A stretch of 64,000 bases of DNA from NCBI GenBank assembly GCA_040755915.1, contig JBFLWM010000041.1, positions 62,001 through 126,000 on the forward strand, given 5' to 3'. Source of the stretch: Sulfurivermis sp040755915 (GTDB lineage Bacteria; Pseudomonadota; Gammaproteobacteria; Thiohalomonadales; Thiohalomonadaceae). The notes beneath the pieces were generated by a model. It was given only the letters and a program-made list of their open reading frames with translations. It ran no database searches and was not told the DNA's origin. Of this stretch, positions 7,610-14,967 are shown in pieces (within the stretch, counting starts at the first letter, position 1; each line of letters opens with the position of its first letter). Both the position numbers and the translations under genes were made by a program.

Positions 7610-8872
7610 CTAGTTGTCGCTGTGCTTCAGATTGAACAGGACGCGGGCGGCGTCCAGCAGTTCGTTGCGGCCTTCGAAACCGGCGCGGTTGAGCTGGGCG
7701 GTGGGTTCGTGGATCAGCTTGTTGGTGAGCAGGCGCGCCATTTCGCGCATCACATAGTCGGGGTCCTTGCCGGCGGCGAGCTGGCGCATGCAGTGCTCCA
7801 GCACCTGATCGCGGATATCCTCGGCGGAACAGCGGAAGGCGCGGATGGTGTCCACCGCCTCCAGTGACTGCAGCCAGCCCATGAAGTGGCTGACCTGGGT
7901 ATCGATGATCTCTTCCGCCTGCATGGCGGCCTGCTGTCGCGACTGCAGGTTTTCCTGGATGATCTCTGAGAGGTCGTCGACGGTGTAGAGATAGATGTCG
8001 TCGAGGCCGGCCACCTCCGGCTCGATGTCGCGCGGCACGGCGATGTCCACCAGCAGCATGGGGCGGCGCTTGCGCGCCTTGAGCGCGCTTTCCACCATGC
8101 CCTTGCCCAGGATCGGCAGCGGGCTGGCGGTGGAGGAGATGACGATGTCGGCCTCGGCCAGGTGGGCCGGGATCTCCGGCAGGGCGATGGCGTAGCCGCC
8201 GAATTCCTGCGCCAGGTTGTGGGCGCGTTCCACCGTGCGGTTGGCGATGATGATGCGGCCGATGCCCTGTTCGTGCAGGTGGCGCGCCACCAGTTCGATG
8301 GTCTCGCCGGCGCCGATGAGCAGGGCGGTGTGTTTGTTCAGGTCGGAGAAGATCTGCTTGGCCAGGCTGACGGCGGCAAAGGCGACCGATACAGGACTGG
8401 CGCCGATGGCCGTGTCGGTGCGCACCTGCTTGGCCACCGAGAAGGTGTGCTGGAACAGCTTGTTGAGCAGCTGGCCGATGGAACCGGCCTGCAGCGCGGT
8501 GCCGTAGGCTTGTTTGATCTGGCCGAGGATCTGCGGTTCGCCCAGCACCAGGGAGTCGAGGCCCGAGGCGACGCGCAGGATGTGGCGCACCGCCTGGCTG
8601 TCCGGATGGGTGTAGAGATAGGGGTCCACTTCCTGCGCGCTGAGGCGGTGGAAGTCGCGGAACCACTCCAGCACCGGCCCCTTTTCCTCGCCCTCGATGC
8701 CGCAATACACCTCGGTGCGGTTGCAGGTGGAGAGGATCACCGCCTCGCGTACCGGGCCGCTGCCGGTCAGTTCCTGCAGGGCCTGCGGCACCTTCTCGGG
8801 GGCGAACGCCACCCGCTCCCGAATCTCCACGGGTGCGGTGCGGTGATTCAGGCCGAGGGCGAGCAGTGTCAT
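7610..8872 (-). CDS. hemA: Glutamyl-tRNA reductase
   Basis: HemA reduces glutamyl-tRNA(Glu) to glutamate-1-semialdehyde, the first committed step of tetrapyrrole synthesis. The chosen ATG at 8872 gives MTLLALGLNHRTAP, the canonical N-terminus, and 420 residues; an ATG 18 bases upstream adds a non-family extension. The catalytic Cys50 lies in STCNRTEVY, exactly where expected. The NADPH-binding LIGAGETIELVARHL stretch and the C-terminal dimerisation helices follow. It leads the hemA-prfA-prmC block and is divergent from the lolB operon. Confidence 0.97.
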   Translation of the reverse strand: MTLLALGLNHRTAPVEIRERVAFAPEKVPQALQELTGSGPVREAVILSTCNRTEVYCGIEGEEKGPVLEWFRDFHRLSAQEVDPYLYTHPDSQAVRHILRVASGLDSLVLGEPQILGQIKQAYGTALQAGSIGQLLNKLFQHTFSVAKQVRTDTAIGASPVSVAFAAVSLAKQIFSDLNKHTALLIGAGETIELVARHLHEQGIGRIIIANRTVERAHNLAQEFGGYAIALPEIPAHLAEADIVISSTASPLPILGKGMVESALKARKRRPMLLVDIAVPRDIEPEVAGLDDIYLYTVDDLSEIIQENLQSRQQAAMQAEEIIDTQVSHFMGWLQSLEAVDTIRAFRCSAEDIRDQVLEHCMRQLAAGKDPDYVMREMARLLTNKLIHEPTAQLNRAGFEGRNELLDAARVLFNLKHSDN

Positions 8873-8932
8873 GTGTCGTTTGCAGGGCATGGGCGGGTTT
8901 GCAATTCTGCGGGACAGACCACGGGAATATCA

Positions 8933-8960
8933 AGTATAGGGTTCGGCGCGCCGGGCAAAA
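8933..8960 (-). promoter_or_regulatory. Possible hemA promoter
   Basis: On the minus strand a -10-like TATACT (8933-8938) is preceded at 16 bases by TTTTGC (8955-8960). The -10 is good and the -35 weak. A TATAGT at 8977-8982 on the plus strand could serve the divergent lipoprotein gene, but it has no clear -35. Confidence 0.35.
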
Positions 8961-9012
8961 GCGACGGCAAGTCGGGTATAGTTGGCGGACATCTGGTCTG
9001 GAGTGTGGGTAG

Positions 9013-10752
9013 ATGAAGCGTATCTTGATGCTGGTGGCGGGAGTCTGGGTGCTGGCGGGCTGTACTGCCGTGGCGCCGCGTGACGAGGCTGCGTTGCCCG
9101 CGGATGAAGCGGTACAGGAAGAGGCGCCGGTCCCGGGCGCCGAGTCGGAAAAGGCGCCGCCGGTGGAGCTCAGCTCCGGCCTGCTTTACCAGCTGCTGGT
9201 GGGTGAGGTGTCCGCCCAGCGCGGTGAGCTGGAGATGTCGGCCCATGCCTACCAGCAGGCCGCCGCCTATACCCGTGACCCGCGCCTGGCCCGTCGCGCC
9301 ACCCAGATCGCCGTCTATGCCCAGGACTATACCACCGCGCTCAAGGCCGCCCGCCTGTGGGTGGAACTGTCCCCGGAGGCGGTGGAGGCGCAGCAGTCGC
9401 TGGCCGCCCTGCTGATCCGCCAGGGCCAGGCCGACGAGGCCATGACCCATCTGGAAAAACTGCTCACCCTCTCTCCTGACGGCACCGCCCACGGCTTCAT
9501 GCTGGTGACCAACATCCTTGCCCGCGAGCAGGACAAGCGCCGCGCCCTGCAGGTGATGGAGGCCCTGGTAGCCCCGCGCAGCGATGACGTCAATGCCGTG
9601 TTTGCCTACGCCAATCTGGCCTATCTGGTGGAGGAGTTCCCCCTGGCCATGCAGCAGGTGGACCGCCTGCTGGCCATGCAGCCGAAGCTGCCGCGTGCCC
9701 TGGTGCTGAAGGCCAACGTGTTGCGCAAGATGGGGCGCGACGAGGAGGCCCTGGCGGCCTACCACAGCGCCCTGGAGGCCCTGCCCAGGGACAGCGCCCT
9801 GCGTCTCGGATACGCGCGCATGCTGGTGGACATGGAACGCCTGCCGGAGGCGCGTGAACAGTTCCGCCTGCTCGGCAAGCAGCTGCCGGACAATGCGGAT
9901 GTGGCCTATGCCGAAGGTCTGCTGGCGATGCAGGCGGGGGATCTGGCGCAGGCGGAAAAGCACTTCAAGCGCCTGCTCAAGCTGGGCCAGCGCGTCGACG
10001 AGGCCGCCTATGCCCTGGGCCAGATTGCCGAAAACCGTGATCGCCCGGACGAGGCCCTGCGTTGGTATCAGCAGGTGACCGACGGCAACAACTATCTCGA
10101 TGCCATGGTGCGTTCGGCAGTGCTCATCAATCGCCAGCAGGGGCTGGAGGCAGCGCGTGCCTACCTGCGCGGCATCGAACTGCAGACCTCGCAGCAGGAG
10201 CTGCGCCTGCGCCTGGTGGAGGGAGAACTGCTGCGCGATGCAGGGCAGGCGGAGGCCGCGCAGCAGGTTTACGACGAGGCGCTGGCGGAGTTTCCCGACA
10301 ACATCGAACTGCTCTATGCCCGCGCCATGAATGCCGAGGGTCTGGGACGTCTCGATCTGCTGGAGCGCGACCTGAATGCGATCCTCAAGCAGGAGCCGGA
10401 CAATGTGCAGGCCCTCAATGCCCTGGGCTATACCCTGGCCGACCGCACCGATCGCTACCAGGAGGCCTTCGACCTGGTGAGCCGCGCCTACGAGCAGCGT
10501 CCGGACGACCCGGCCATCATGGACAGCATGGGCTGGGTGCTCTATCGCCTGGGCCGGCTGGAGGACGCCGAGCTCCACCTGCGCCGTGCCCTGGACAAGC
10601 ACTTTGATGGCGAGATCGCCGCCCATCTCGGCGAGGTGCTGTGGGTGCGCGGCCGCCGCGATGAGGCGCTCCAGGTCTGGCAGGACGCCCTGCAGCGTGC
10701 CCCCGGCCACGTCCTGCTCAAGCGGGTAATTGAACGCTACACCCGGCCGTGA
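9013..10752 (+). CDS. TPR-repeat outer-envelope lipoprotein
   Basis: A 579-residue protein with a lipoprotein signal (VLAGC lipobox, lipidated Cys18) followed by an acidic, proline-rich linker and then tetratricopeptide repeats to the end. The repeats are visible as recurrent A-x-Y-x-x-A and P-x-x-A/D-x-x-x-x-L-G-x-x-L patterns, for example near residues 220-270 and 460-570. It probably acts as a protein-protein scaffold anchored to the envelope. It corresponds in position to the TPR gene immediately before lolB in Pseudomonas. The stop shares one base with the lolB ATG, so lolB translation is coupled to it. Confidence 0.9.
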   Translation: MKRILMLVAGVWVLAGCTAVAPRDEAALPADEAVQEEAPVPGAESEKAPPVELSSGLLYQLLVGEVSAQRGELEMSAHAYQQAAAYTRDPRLARRATQIAVYAQDYTTALKAARLWVELSPEAVEAQQSLAALLIRQGQADEAMTHLEKLLTLSPDGTAHGFMLVTNILAREQDKRRALQVMEALVAPRSDDVNAVFAYANLAYLVEEFPLAMQQVDRLLAMQPKLPRALVLKANVLRKMGRDEEALAAYHSALEALPRDSALRLGYARMLVDMERLPEAREQFRLLGKQLPDNADVAYAEGLLAMQAGDLAQAEKHFKRLLKLGQRVDEAAYALGQIAENRDRPDEALRWYQQVTDGNNYLDAMVRSAVLINRQQGLEAARAYLRGIELQTSQQELRLRLVEGELLRDAGQAEAAQQVYDEALAEFPDNIELLYARAMNAEGLGRLDLLERDLNAILKQEPDNVQALNALGYTLADRTDRYQEAFDLVSRAYEQRPDDPAIMDSMGWVLYRLGRLEDAELHLRRALDKHFDGEIAAHLGEVLWVRGRRDEALQVWQDALQRAPGHVLLKRVIERYTRP

Positions 10753-11336
10753 TGCGTACCCTGATTCTCCTCGGGCTCCTGCTGCTGGCGGGCTGTACCT
10801 CCGTGCCGGTATTGCCACCCGTGGCCGATCCGGTGCGGGCCTGGAGCGCGCACCAGCACCAGCTGGCCGGTGTCACCGCCTGGGCGCTGGGCGGCCGTAT
10901 CGCCATCCGTACCGAAGATGAAGGCTGGCAGGCCGGCATCGACTGGCGCCAGGAGGGGCAGGACTATGCCATACACCTCACCGGTCCGCTGGGCCAGGGC
11001 AGCGTGCATCTGCAGGGCGACGGCCACTTCGTCTCGCTGAGCGACGGCGAGACCACCCTGGTGGATGAGGATGCCGAGGCCCTGTTGTACCGCGAGATGG
11101 GCTGGCGCGTCCCGGTGGCCGCCCTGCGCTATTGGGCGCTGGGCCTGCCGGCGCCGGGGGCCGCTGAACAGGAGCTCAATCCGCAGGGACTGCTGGAGCG
11201 GCTGCGCCAGTCGGGCTGGAGCATCGAGTTCCGCGACTACGCCCGACACGGCGAACTGACCCTGCCCGGCCGCCTGTTCATCAGCAACCACCGCGCCCAG
11301 ATCCGCCTGGTGGTGGATCGCTGGGAACGGCTCTGA
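10752..11336 (+). CDS. lolB: Outer-membrane lipoprotein receptor LolB
   Basis: LolB takes lipoproteins from periplasmic LolA and inserts them in the outer membrane. The 194-residue product starts with MRTLILLGLLLLAGC, a lipoprotein signal with an LAGC lipobox. The mature protein has the LolB pattern with W-x-L-G-G-R-I-A-I near residue 40, the WQAGIDWRQEG strand, and a C-terminal RL-F-I-S-N-H-R-A-Q-I-R-L-V-V-D-R-W. ATG 10752 is preferred over the GTG just before it. The gene overlaps the TPR gene and precedes ispE by 29 bases. Confidence 0.92.
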   Translation: MRTLILLGLLLLAGCTSVPVLPPVADPVRAWSAHQHQLAGVTAWALGGRIAIRTEDEGWQAGIDWRQEGQDYAIHLTGPLGQGSVHLQGDGHFVSLSDGETTLVDEDAEALLYREMGWRVPVAALRYWALGLPAPGAAEQELNPQGLLERLRQSGWSIEFRDYARHGELTLPGRLFISNHRAQIRLVVDRWERL

Positions 11337-11365
11337 CTGTTGCGTCTCCGTTCTGAAATCTCGTC

Positions 11366-12232
11366 GTGAACTCCGCCTTGTCCCATAGCCATGCCCCCTG
11401 GCCGGCCCCGGCCAAGCTCAACCTGTTCCTGCACGTCACGGGCCGCCGGGCCGACGGCTTCCACCTGTTGCAGACCGTGTTCCAGTTCCTCGACTACGGT
11501 GATGTCCTGCATTTCACCGTGCGGGACGACGGTGTGGTGCGGCGCGTCAGCGAGTTGCCGGGGGTCGCGGCGGAGTCCGATTTGGTGGTGCGCGCCGCAC
11601 GCCTGCTGCAGGCGGAGGCCGGCTGTGCGCTCGGCGTCGACATCGCGGTGGAGAAGGTCCTGCCCATGGGCGGCGGCCTGGGCGGTGGCAGTTCCGATGC
11701 CGCCACCACCCTGGTGGCCCTCAATGCCCTGTGGCGCCTCGGTCTGGATGAAGACCGGCTGGCCGCCCTGGGCCTGCGCCTGGGGGCTGACGTGCCGGTG
11801 TTCGTGCGCGGCCGGGCCGCCTGGGCCGAGGGGGTGGGGGAGCGGCTGGCGCCGGTGGAGCTGCCGGAGCCCTGGTATCTGGTGCTGGTTCCGTCGGTGG
11901 AGGTGGCCACGGCAGCGGTGTTCGGGGCCCCAGAATTGACACGGGATTGCCCTCCCATCACAATACGCGACTTTCTTGCGGGTAGGGGTGGCAACGCCTG
12001 CGAACCGGTGGTGCGGGCACGTTTCCCCGCCGTTGCCGAGGCGCTGGACTGGCTGGGCCGCTTTGCCCCGGCCCGCATGACCGGCACCGGCTGCTGCGTG
12101 TTCGCCGCCTTTGCCGATGAAGAGGCGGCGCGCGCGGTGGCTGCGCAGTTGCCTGCAGGGTGGCGTGGCTTTGTGGCCCGGGGGCGCAACCGCTCGCCAT
12201 TGCTGGAGCGTCTGGCGCAGGGTGTGTGCTGA
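11366..12232 (+). CDS. ispE: 4-diphosphocytidyl-2-C-methyl-D-erythritol kinase
   Basis: IspE phosphorylates CDP-methylerythritol in the non-mevalonate isoprenoid pathway. The 288-residue protein is of normal length and starts with GTG. The N-terminal PAPAKLNLFLHV contains the conserved lysine, and the GHMP-kinase ATP loop GGGLGGGSSDA is at residues 102-112. The C-terminal ARMTGTGCCVFAAF motif is intact. In Pseudomonas, as here, the gene lies between lolB and tRNA-Gln/prs. Confidence 0.96.
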   Translation: MNSALSHSHAPWPAPAKLNLFLHVTGRRADGFHLLQTVFQFLDYGDVLHFTVRDDGVVRRVSELPGVAAESDLVVRAARLLQAEAGCALGVDIAVEKVLPMGGGLGGGSSDAATTLVALNALWRLGLDEDRLAALGLRLGADVPVFVRGRAAWAEGVGERLAPVELPEPWYLVLVPSVEVATAAVFGAPELTRDCPPITIRDFLAGRGGNACEPVVRARFPAVAEALDWLGRFAPARMTGTGCCVFAAFADEEAARAVAAQLPAGWRGFVARGRNRSPLLERLAQGVC

Positions 12233-12259
12233 CAGCGGGTTCGGACTGGCGTTGGGAAG

Positions 12260-12328
12260 AATGTTGAATTGTGAATTCTGGCCGCCTTCAGGCGGCCAGA
12301 GTTCACAATTCAACATTTTTGTTTTTTT
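12260..12328 (+). repeat. 27-bp near-perfect hairpin with T tract before tRNA-Gln
   Basis: The arm 12260-12286 pairs with 12291-12317 over 27 bases with a single G-T wobble, closed by a TTCA tetraloop. A T-rich run (TTTTTGTTTTTTT) follows and its last T is the first base of tRNA-Gln. It could terminate the ispE transcript, but no clear separate promoter for the tRNA is visible. The length exceeds a normal terminator, so a palindromic mobile or processing element is also possible. Confidence 0.75.
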
Positions 12329-12402
12329 GGGGCGTCGCCAAGCGGTAAGGCAACGGGTTTTGATCCCGTCATACCCAGGTTCGAATCCTGGCGCCCCAGC
12401 CA
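12328..12402 (+). tRNA. tRNA-Gln (anticodon TTG)
   Basis: A 75-base cloverleaf with encoded CCA. The acceptor stem TGGGGCG (12328-12334) pairs with CGCCCCA (12392-12398); discriminator G, then CCA at 12400-12402. The anticodon stem ACGGG/CCCGT encloses TTTTGAT, giving TTG at 12360-12362. The T arm contains GTTCGAATC. A tRNA-Gln between ispE and prs is also found in Pseudomonas. gatB in this window raises the question of whether it is charged via Glu-tRNA(Gln). Confidence 0.97.
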
Positions 12403-12568
12403 CCTAACTCAGGCCGCCGCAGGCGGTCTGGAACATGTTGCTGGGGCGCCAGGATTTGAACCGTAAGGTTCGACCGGTTCGCGGCGGCGAACCGGAACAG
12501 CGGAGCGTAGCGACGCTGGCCCGCAGGGCGAGGGGCGGAAGCCCCGAGTAATCCTGGCGCCCCAGCCA
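12379..12568. repeat. tRNA-Gln-derived inverted and direct repeat element
   Basis: The final 19 bases of the tRNA (12384-12402) recur exactly at 12550-12568, 166 bases downstream. Between them, 12440-12462 is an inverted copy of tRNA bases 12379-12401 with 22 of 23 matching. The inverted and direct copies form a 17-bp stem (12440-12456 with 12550-12566) enclosing 93 bases of consecutive hairpins: GAACC/GGTTC (12458-12471), a 9-bp CCGGTTCGC stem (12474-12495), CAGCG/CGCTG (12498-12518), GCCC/GGGC (12519-12529) and GGGG/CCCC (12532-12545). The layout recalls the repeat downstream of E. coli tyrT, where 19 bases of a tRNA end are also repeated. Confidence 0.85.
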
Positions 12569-12633
12569 ATTGATTTTATGCCCGACGGGCAGCCGCCATC
12601 TGATTTTGCCGCGCACTCAAGAGCAGAGGAACC

Positions 12634-13593
12634 ATGGTTTCCGAAATGATGGTCTTCGCGGGTAACGCCAACCCGCAGCTGGCACAAGACATCGCCGCCT
12701 ATCTCGGTTTGCGGCTGGGCAAGGCCGTGGTCGGCCAGTTCAGCGATGGCGAGATCATGGTGGAAATCCTGGAGAACGTGCGCGGCAAGAATGTGTTCAT
12801 CGTTCAGCCCACCTGCGCGCCGACCAACGACCATCTGATGGAGTTGATGGTGATGGTGGATGCGTTGCGCCGCGCCTCGGCCGGTCGCATCACGGCGGTG
12901 GTGCCGTATTTCGGGTATGCGCGCCAGGATCGCCGCCCGCGCTCGGCGCGTGTGCCCATCACCGCCAAGGTGGTGGCCAACATGCTCACCGGCGTCGGCG
13001 TGAACCGCATGCTGACGGTGGACCTGCACGCCGACCAGATCCAGGGCTTCTTCGATATCCCGGTGGACAATGTATACGCCTCGCCGATCCTGCTCGGCGA
13101 CGTGTGGCGCAGCAAGAACAACCACAAGGAAGACGTGGTGGTGGTGTCGCCCGACGTGGGCGGCGTGGTGCGCGCCCGCGCCCTGGCCAAGCGGCTGGAC
13201 GATGCGGACCTGGCGATCATCGACAAGCGCCGTCCGCGCGCCAACGAGTCGCAGGTGATGCACATCATCGGCGAGGTGGAAGGGCGTACCTGTATCCTGG
13301 TCGACGACCTGGTGGATACCGCCGGCACCCTGTGCAAGGCCGCCAAGGCGCTGAAGGAGCACGGTGCCGCCAAGGTGAAGGCGTATTCGACCCACGCCGT
13401 GCTGTCCGGGCCGGCGGTGCAGAATCTGGAAAATTCCCAGCTCGATGAGCTGGTGGTGACCGACACCATTCCGTTGCGGCCCGAGGCGCGAGCCTGCAGC
13501 CGCATTCGTGTGCTGTCCATCGCCGAGATGCTGGCGGAGACCATGCGCCGCATCAACAACGAGGAGTCGGTCAGTTCGCTGTATATGGATTGA
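12634..13593 (+). CDS. prs: Ribose-phosphate pyrophosphokinase
   Basis: Prs makes PRPP from ribose-5-phosphate and ATP for nucleotide, histidine and tryptophan synthesis. The 319 residues match bacterial class I enzymes. The flexible loop region PYFGYARQDRR, the R-P-R-S and A-K-V-V-A-N segment, and the PRPP-binding CILVDDLVDTAGTL motif at about 220-233 are all present. A GAGG ribosome site precedes ATG 12634. The 5' leader includes the tRNA-derived repeat, so repeat folding could influence prs transcript stability. Confidence 0.97.
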   Translation: MVSEMMVFAGNANPQLAQDIAAYLGLRLGKAVVGQFSDGEIMVEILENVRGKNVFIVQPTCAPTNDHLMELMVMVDALRRASAGRITAVVPYFGYARQDRRPRSARVPITAKVVANMLTGVGVNRMLTVDLHADQIQGFFDIPVDNVYASPILLGDVWRSKNNHKEDVVVVSPDVGGVVRARALAKRLDDADLAIIDKRRPRANESQVMHIIGEVEGRTCILVDDLVDTAGTLCKAAKALKEHGAAKVKAYSTHAVLSGPAVQNLENSQLDELVVTDTIPLRPEARACSRIRVLSIAEMLAETMRRINNEESVSSLYMD

Positions 13594-13623
13594 TGCACCG
13601 GTTGGTGTAGCGATCCGTTGTGC

Positions 13624-13674
13624 GCCTCCCTTGGTCGCGGGGGAGGCTGTTTGGTCCGGCCGCGAGGCCGGACC
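13624..13674 (+). promoter_or_regulatory. Two hairpins in the prs-rplY gap
   Basis: GCCTCCC (13624-13630) pairs with GGGAGGC (13641-13647) followed by TGTTT, a possible attenuator or terminator. Six bases later a perfect 9-bp stem GGTCCGGCC-GCGA-GGCCGGACC occupies 13653-13674, ending 28 bases before the rplY start. These may tune rplY expression relative to prs. Confidence 0.5.
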
Positions 13675-13702
13675 GTGGTAATAGCAACCTGGAGTAACCG
13701 TA

Positions 13703-14326
13703 ATGAAGAATGATTTCGTATTGGAAGCCAGCCTGCGCAGCGATCTGGGGAAAGGTGCGAGCCGCCGCCTGCGTCGCGAAGGCAAGGTTCCTGCCGTGCT
13801 GTATGGCGGTCACAAGGACGCTGCGTCCCTGACCATGGACCACAATGACCTGTTCCACCACCTGGAGAACGAGGCCTTCTACTCCCACATCATCACCATC
13901 AATGTGGACGGCAAGGCCGAGCAGGCCGTGCTGAAGGACCTGCAGCGTCATCCGGTGAAGCCGATCATCATGCACATCGACTTCCAGCGCGTGAGCGCCA
14001 CGGAGAAGATTCGCGTGCACGTACCGCTGCACTTCGTCGGCGGCGACGTCGCCCCGGGCGTGAAGGTCGGCGGTGGCATCGTCACCCACAACATGAACGA
14101 AGTGGAAGTGAGCTGCCTGCCCAAGAACCTGCCGGAGTTCATCGAGGTGGATCTGTCCAACTGCGCGCTGAACCACTCCATCCACATGTCCGAGCTGAAG
14201 CTGCCCGCCGGCGTCGAGCTGGTCGAGCTGGCCCACGGCCACGACCTGCCGGTCGGCGGCGTGCACGCCACCCGCGGCAGCGTGTCCGAGGAAGGTGCCG
14301 CAGCGGCGGAGGGTGAAGGCGCCTAA
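13703..14326 (+). CDS. rplY: 50S ribosomal protein L25 (CTC form)
   Basis: L25 binds 5S rRNA. The 207-residue length identifies the long Ctc (general-stress-type) form with an extra C-terminal TL5 domain, unlike the 94-residue E. coli protein. The N-terminal domain shows GKGASRRLRREGKVPAVLYG, the typical opening of L25/Ctc, and the tail is rich in Ala and Glu. A GGAG ribosome site precedes the ATG. The gene is placed between prs and pth as in Pseudomonas. Confidence 0.96.
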   Translation: MKNDFVLEASLRSDLGKGASRRLRREGKVPAVLYGGHKDAASLTMDHNDLFHHLENEAFYSHIITINVDGKAEQAVLKDLQRHPVKPIIMHIDFQRVSATEKIRVHVPLHFVGGDVAPGVKVGGGIVTHNMNEVEVSCLPKNLPEFIEVDLSNCALNHSIHMSELKLPAGVELVELAHGHDLPVGGVHATRGSVSEEGAAAAEGEGA

Positions 14327-14362
14327 TCGCCTTCGCGCAACGCACTACCAAAGCCGGCGTCT

Positions 14363-14944
14363 GTGTCCGCGCCTGTTCAGCTCATCGTCGGCCTCGGCAA
14401 CCCCGGGACCGAGTACGAACAGACGCGGCACAACGCCGGCTTCTGGTTTGTGGATGCCGTCGCGCGCAGCGCCGGCGGCAATCTCAAAAACGAATCCAAG
14501 TTTCACGGCGAGGCGTGCAAGGTGCGTCTCGACGGCCACGAGGTCTGGCTGCTCAAGCCGATGACCTTCATGAACCGCAGCGGCCAGGCAGTCGCGGCGC
14601 TGGCGCGGTTCTACAAGATTCCCCTGGAAAACATTCTGGTTGCCCACGACGAACTGGATTTGCTGCCCGGTGTGGCGCGTCTCAAGCAGGGCGGCGGCCA
14701 TGCCGGCCACAACGGCCTGCGTGATATCGGCAGCCTGATGGGGGGCAACAATTTCCTGCGCCTGCGCATCGGCATCGGTCATCCCGGTCATGCCGGCCAG
14801 GTCACCGGTTTCGTGCTGGGCAAGCCGCCGCAGAGCGAGCGCAGCCTGATTGAAGAGGCGGTTGCCGAAGCAGTGGCGACCCTGCCGCTGATCATGCAGG
14901 GCGAGATGGCGCGCGCCATGAACCACCTGCACAGCAAGAAGTAA
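14363..14944 (+). CDS. pth: Peptidyl-tRNA hydrolase
   Basis: Pth releases peptides from prematurely dropped peptidyl-tRNA. The 193-residue protein begins with GTG and has the signature LIVGLGNPGTEYEQTRHNAGF, including catalytic His, then the KPMTFMNRSG and GGHAGHNGLRDI motifs. Length and all key residues are normal. It lies 36 bases after rplY and 23 bases before ychF in one plus-strand series. Confidence 0.97.
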   Translation: MSAPVQLIVGLGNPGTEYEQTRHNAGFWFVDAVARSAGGNLKNESKFHGEACKVRLDGHEVWLLKPMTFMNRSGQAVAALARFYKIPLENILVAHDELDLLPGVARLKQGGGHAGHNGLRDIGSLMGGNNFLRLRIGIGHPGHAGQVTGFVLGKPPQSERSLIEEAVAEAVATLPLIMQGEMARAMNHLHSKK

Positions 14945-14967
14945 CACTGAACTAGGAAAACGCGATT

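Larger units (their letters stand above)
12233..12633. other. ispE-prs intergenic region
   Basis: This 401-base gap holds, in order: a 27-bp hairpin with T tract, tRNA-Gln, a second GGCCGCC/GGCGGTC palindrome (12412-12428), an inverted copy of the tRNA 3' end, a string of four short hairpins, a direct copy of the tRNA 3' end, and the leader of prs. No protein-coding signal is evident. Confidence 0.8.

Noticed and set aside
5947..7635. 562-codon plus-strand frame over prfA
   Set aside because: Antisense to prfA and the PLA2-like gene, low-complexity His/Gly/Ala composition, no domain and no ribosome site.
12384..12568. Direct repeat of the tRNA end as attL/attR of an integrated element
   Set aside because: Only 166 bases lie between the copies, with no integrase or cargo; a structured repeat is a better description.
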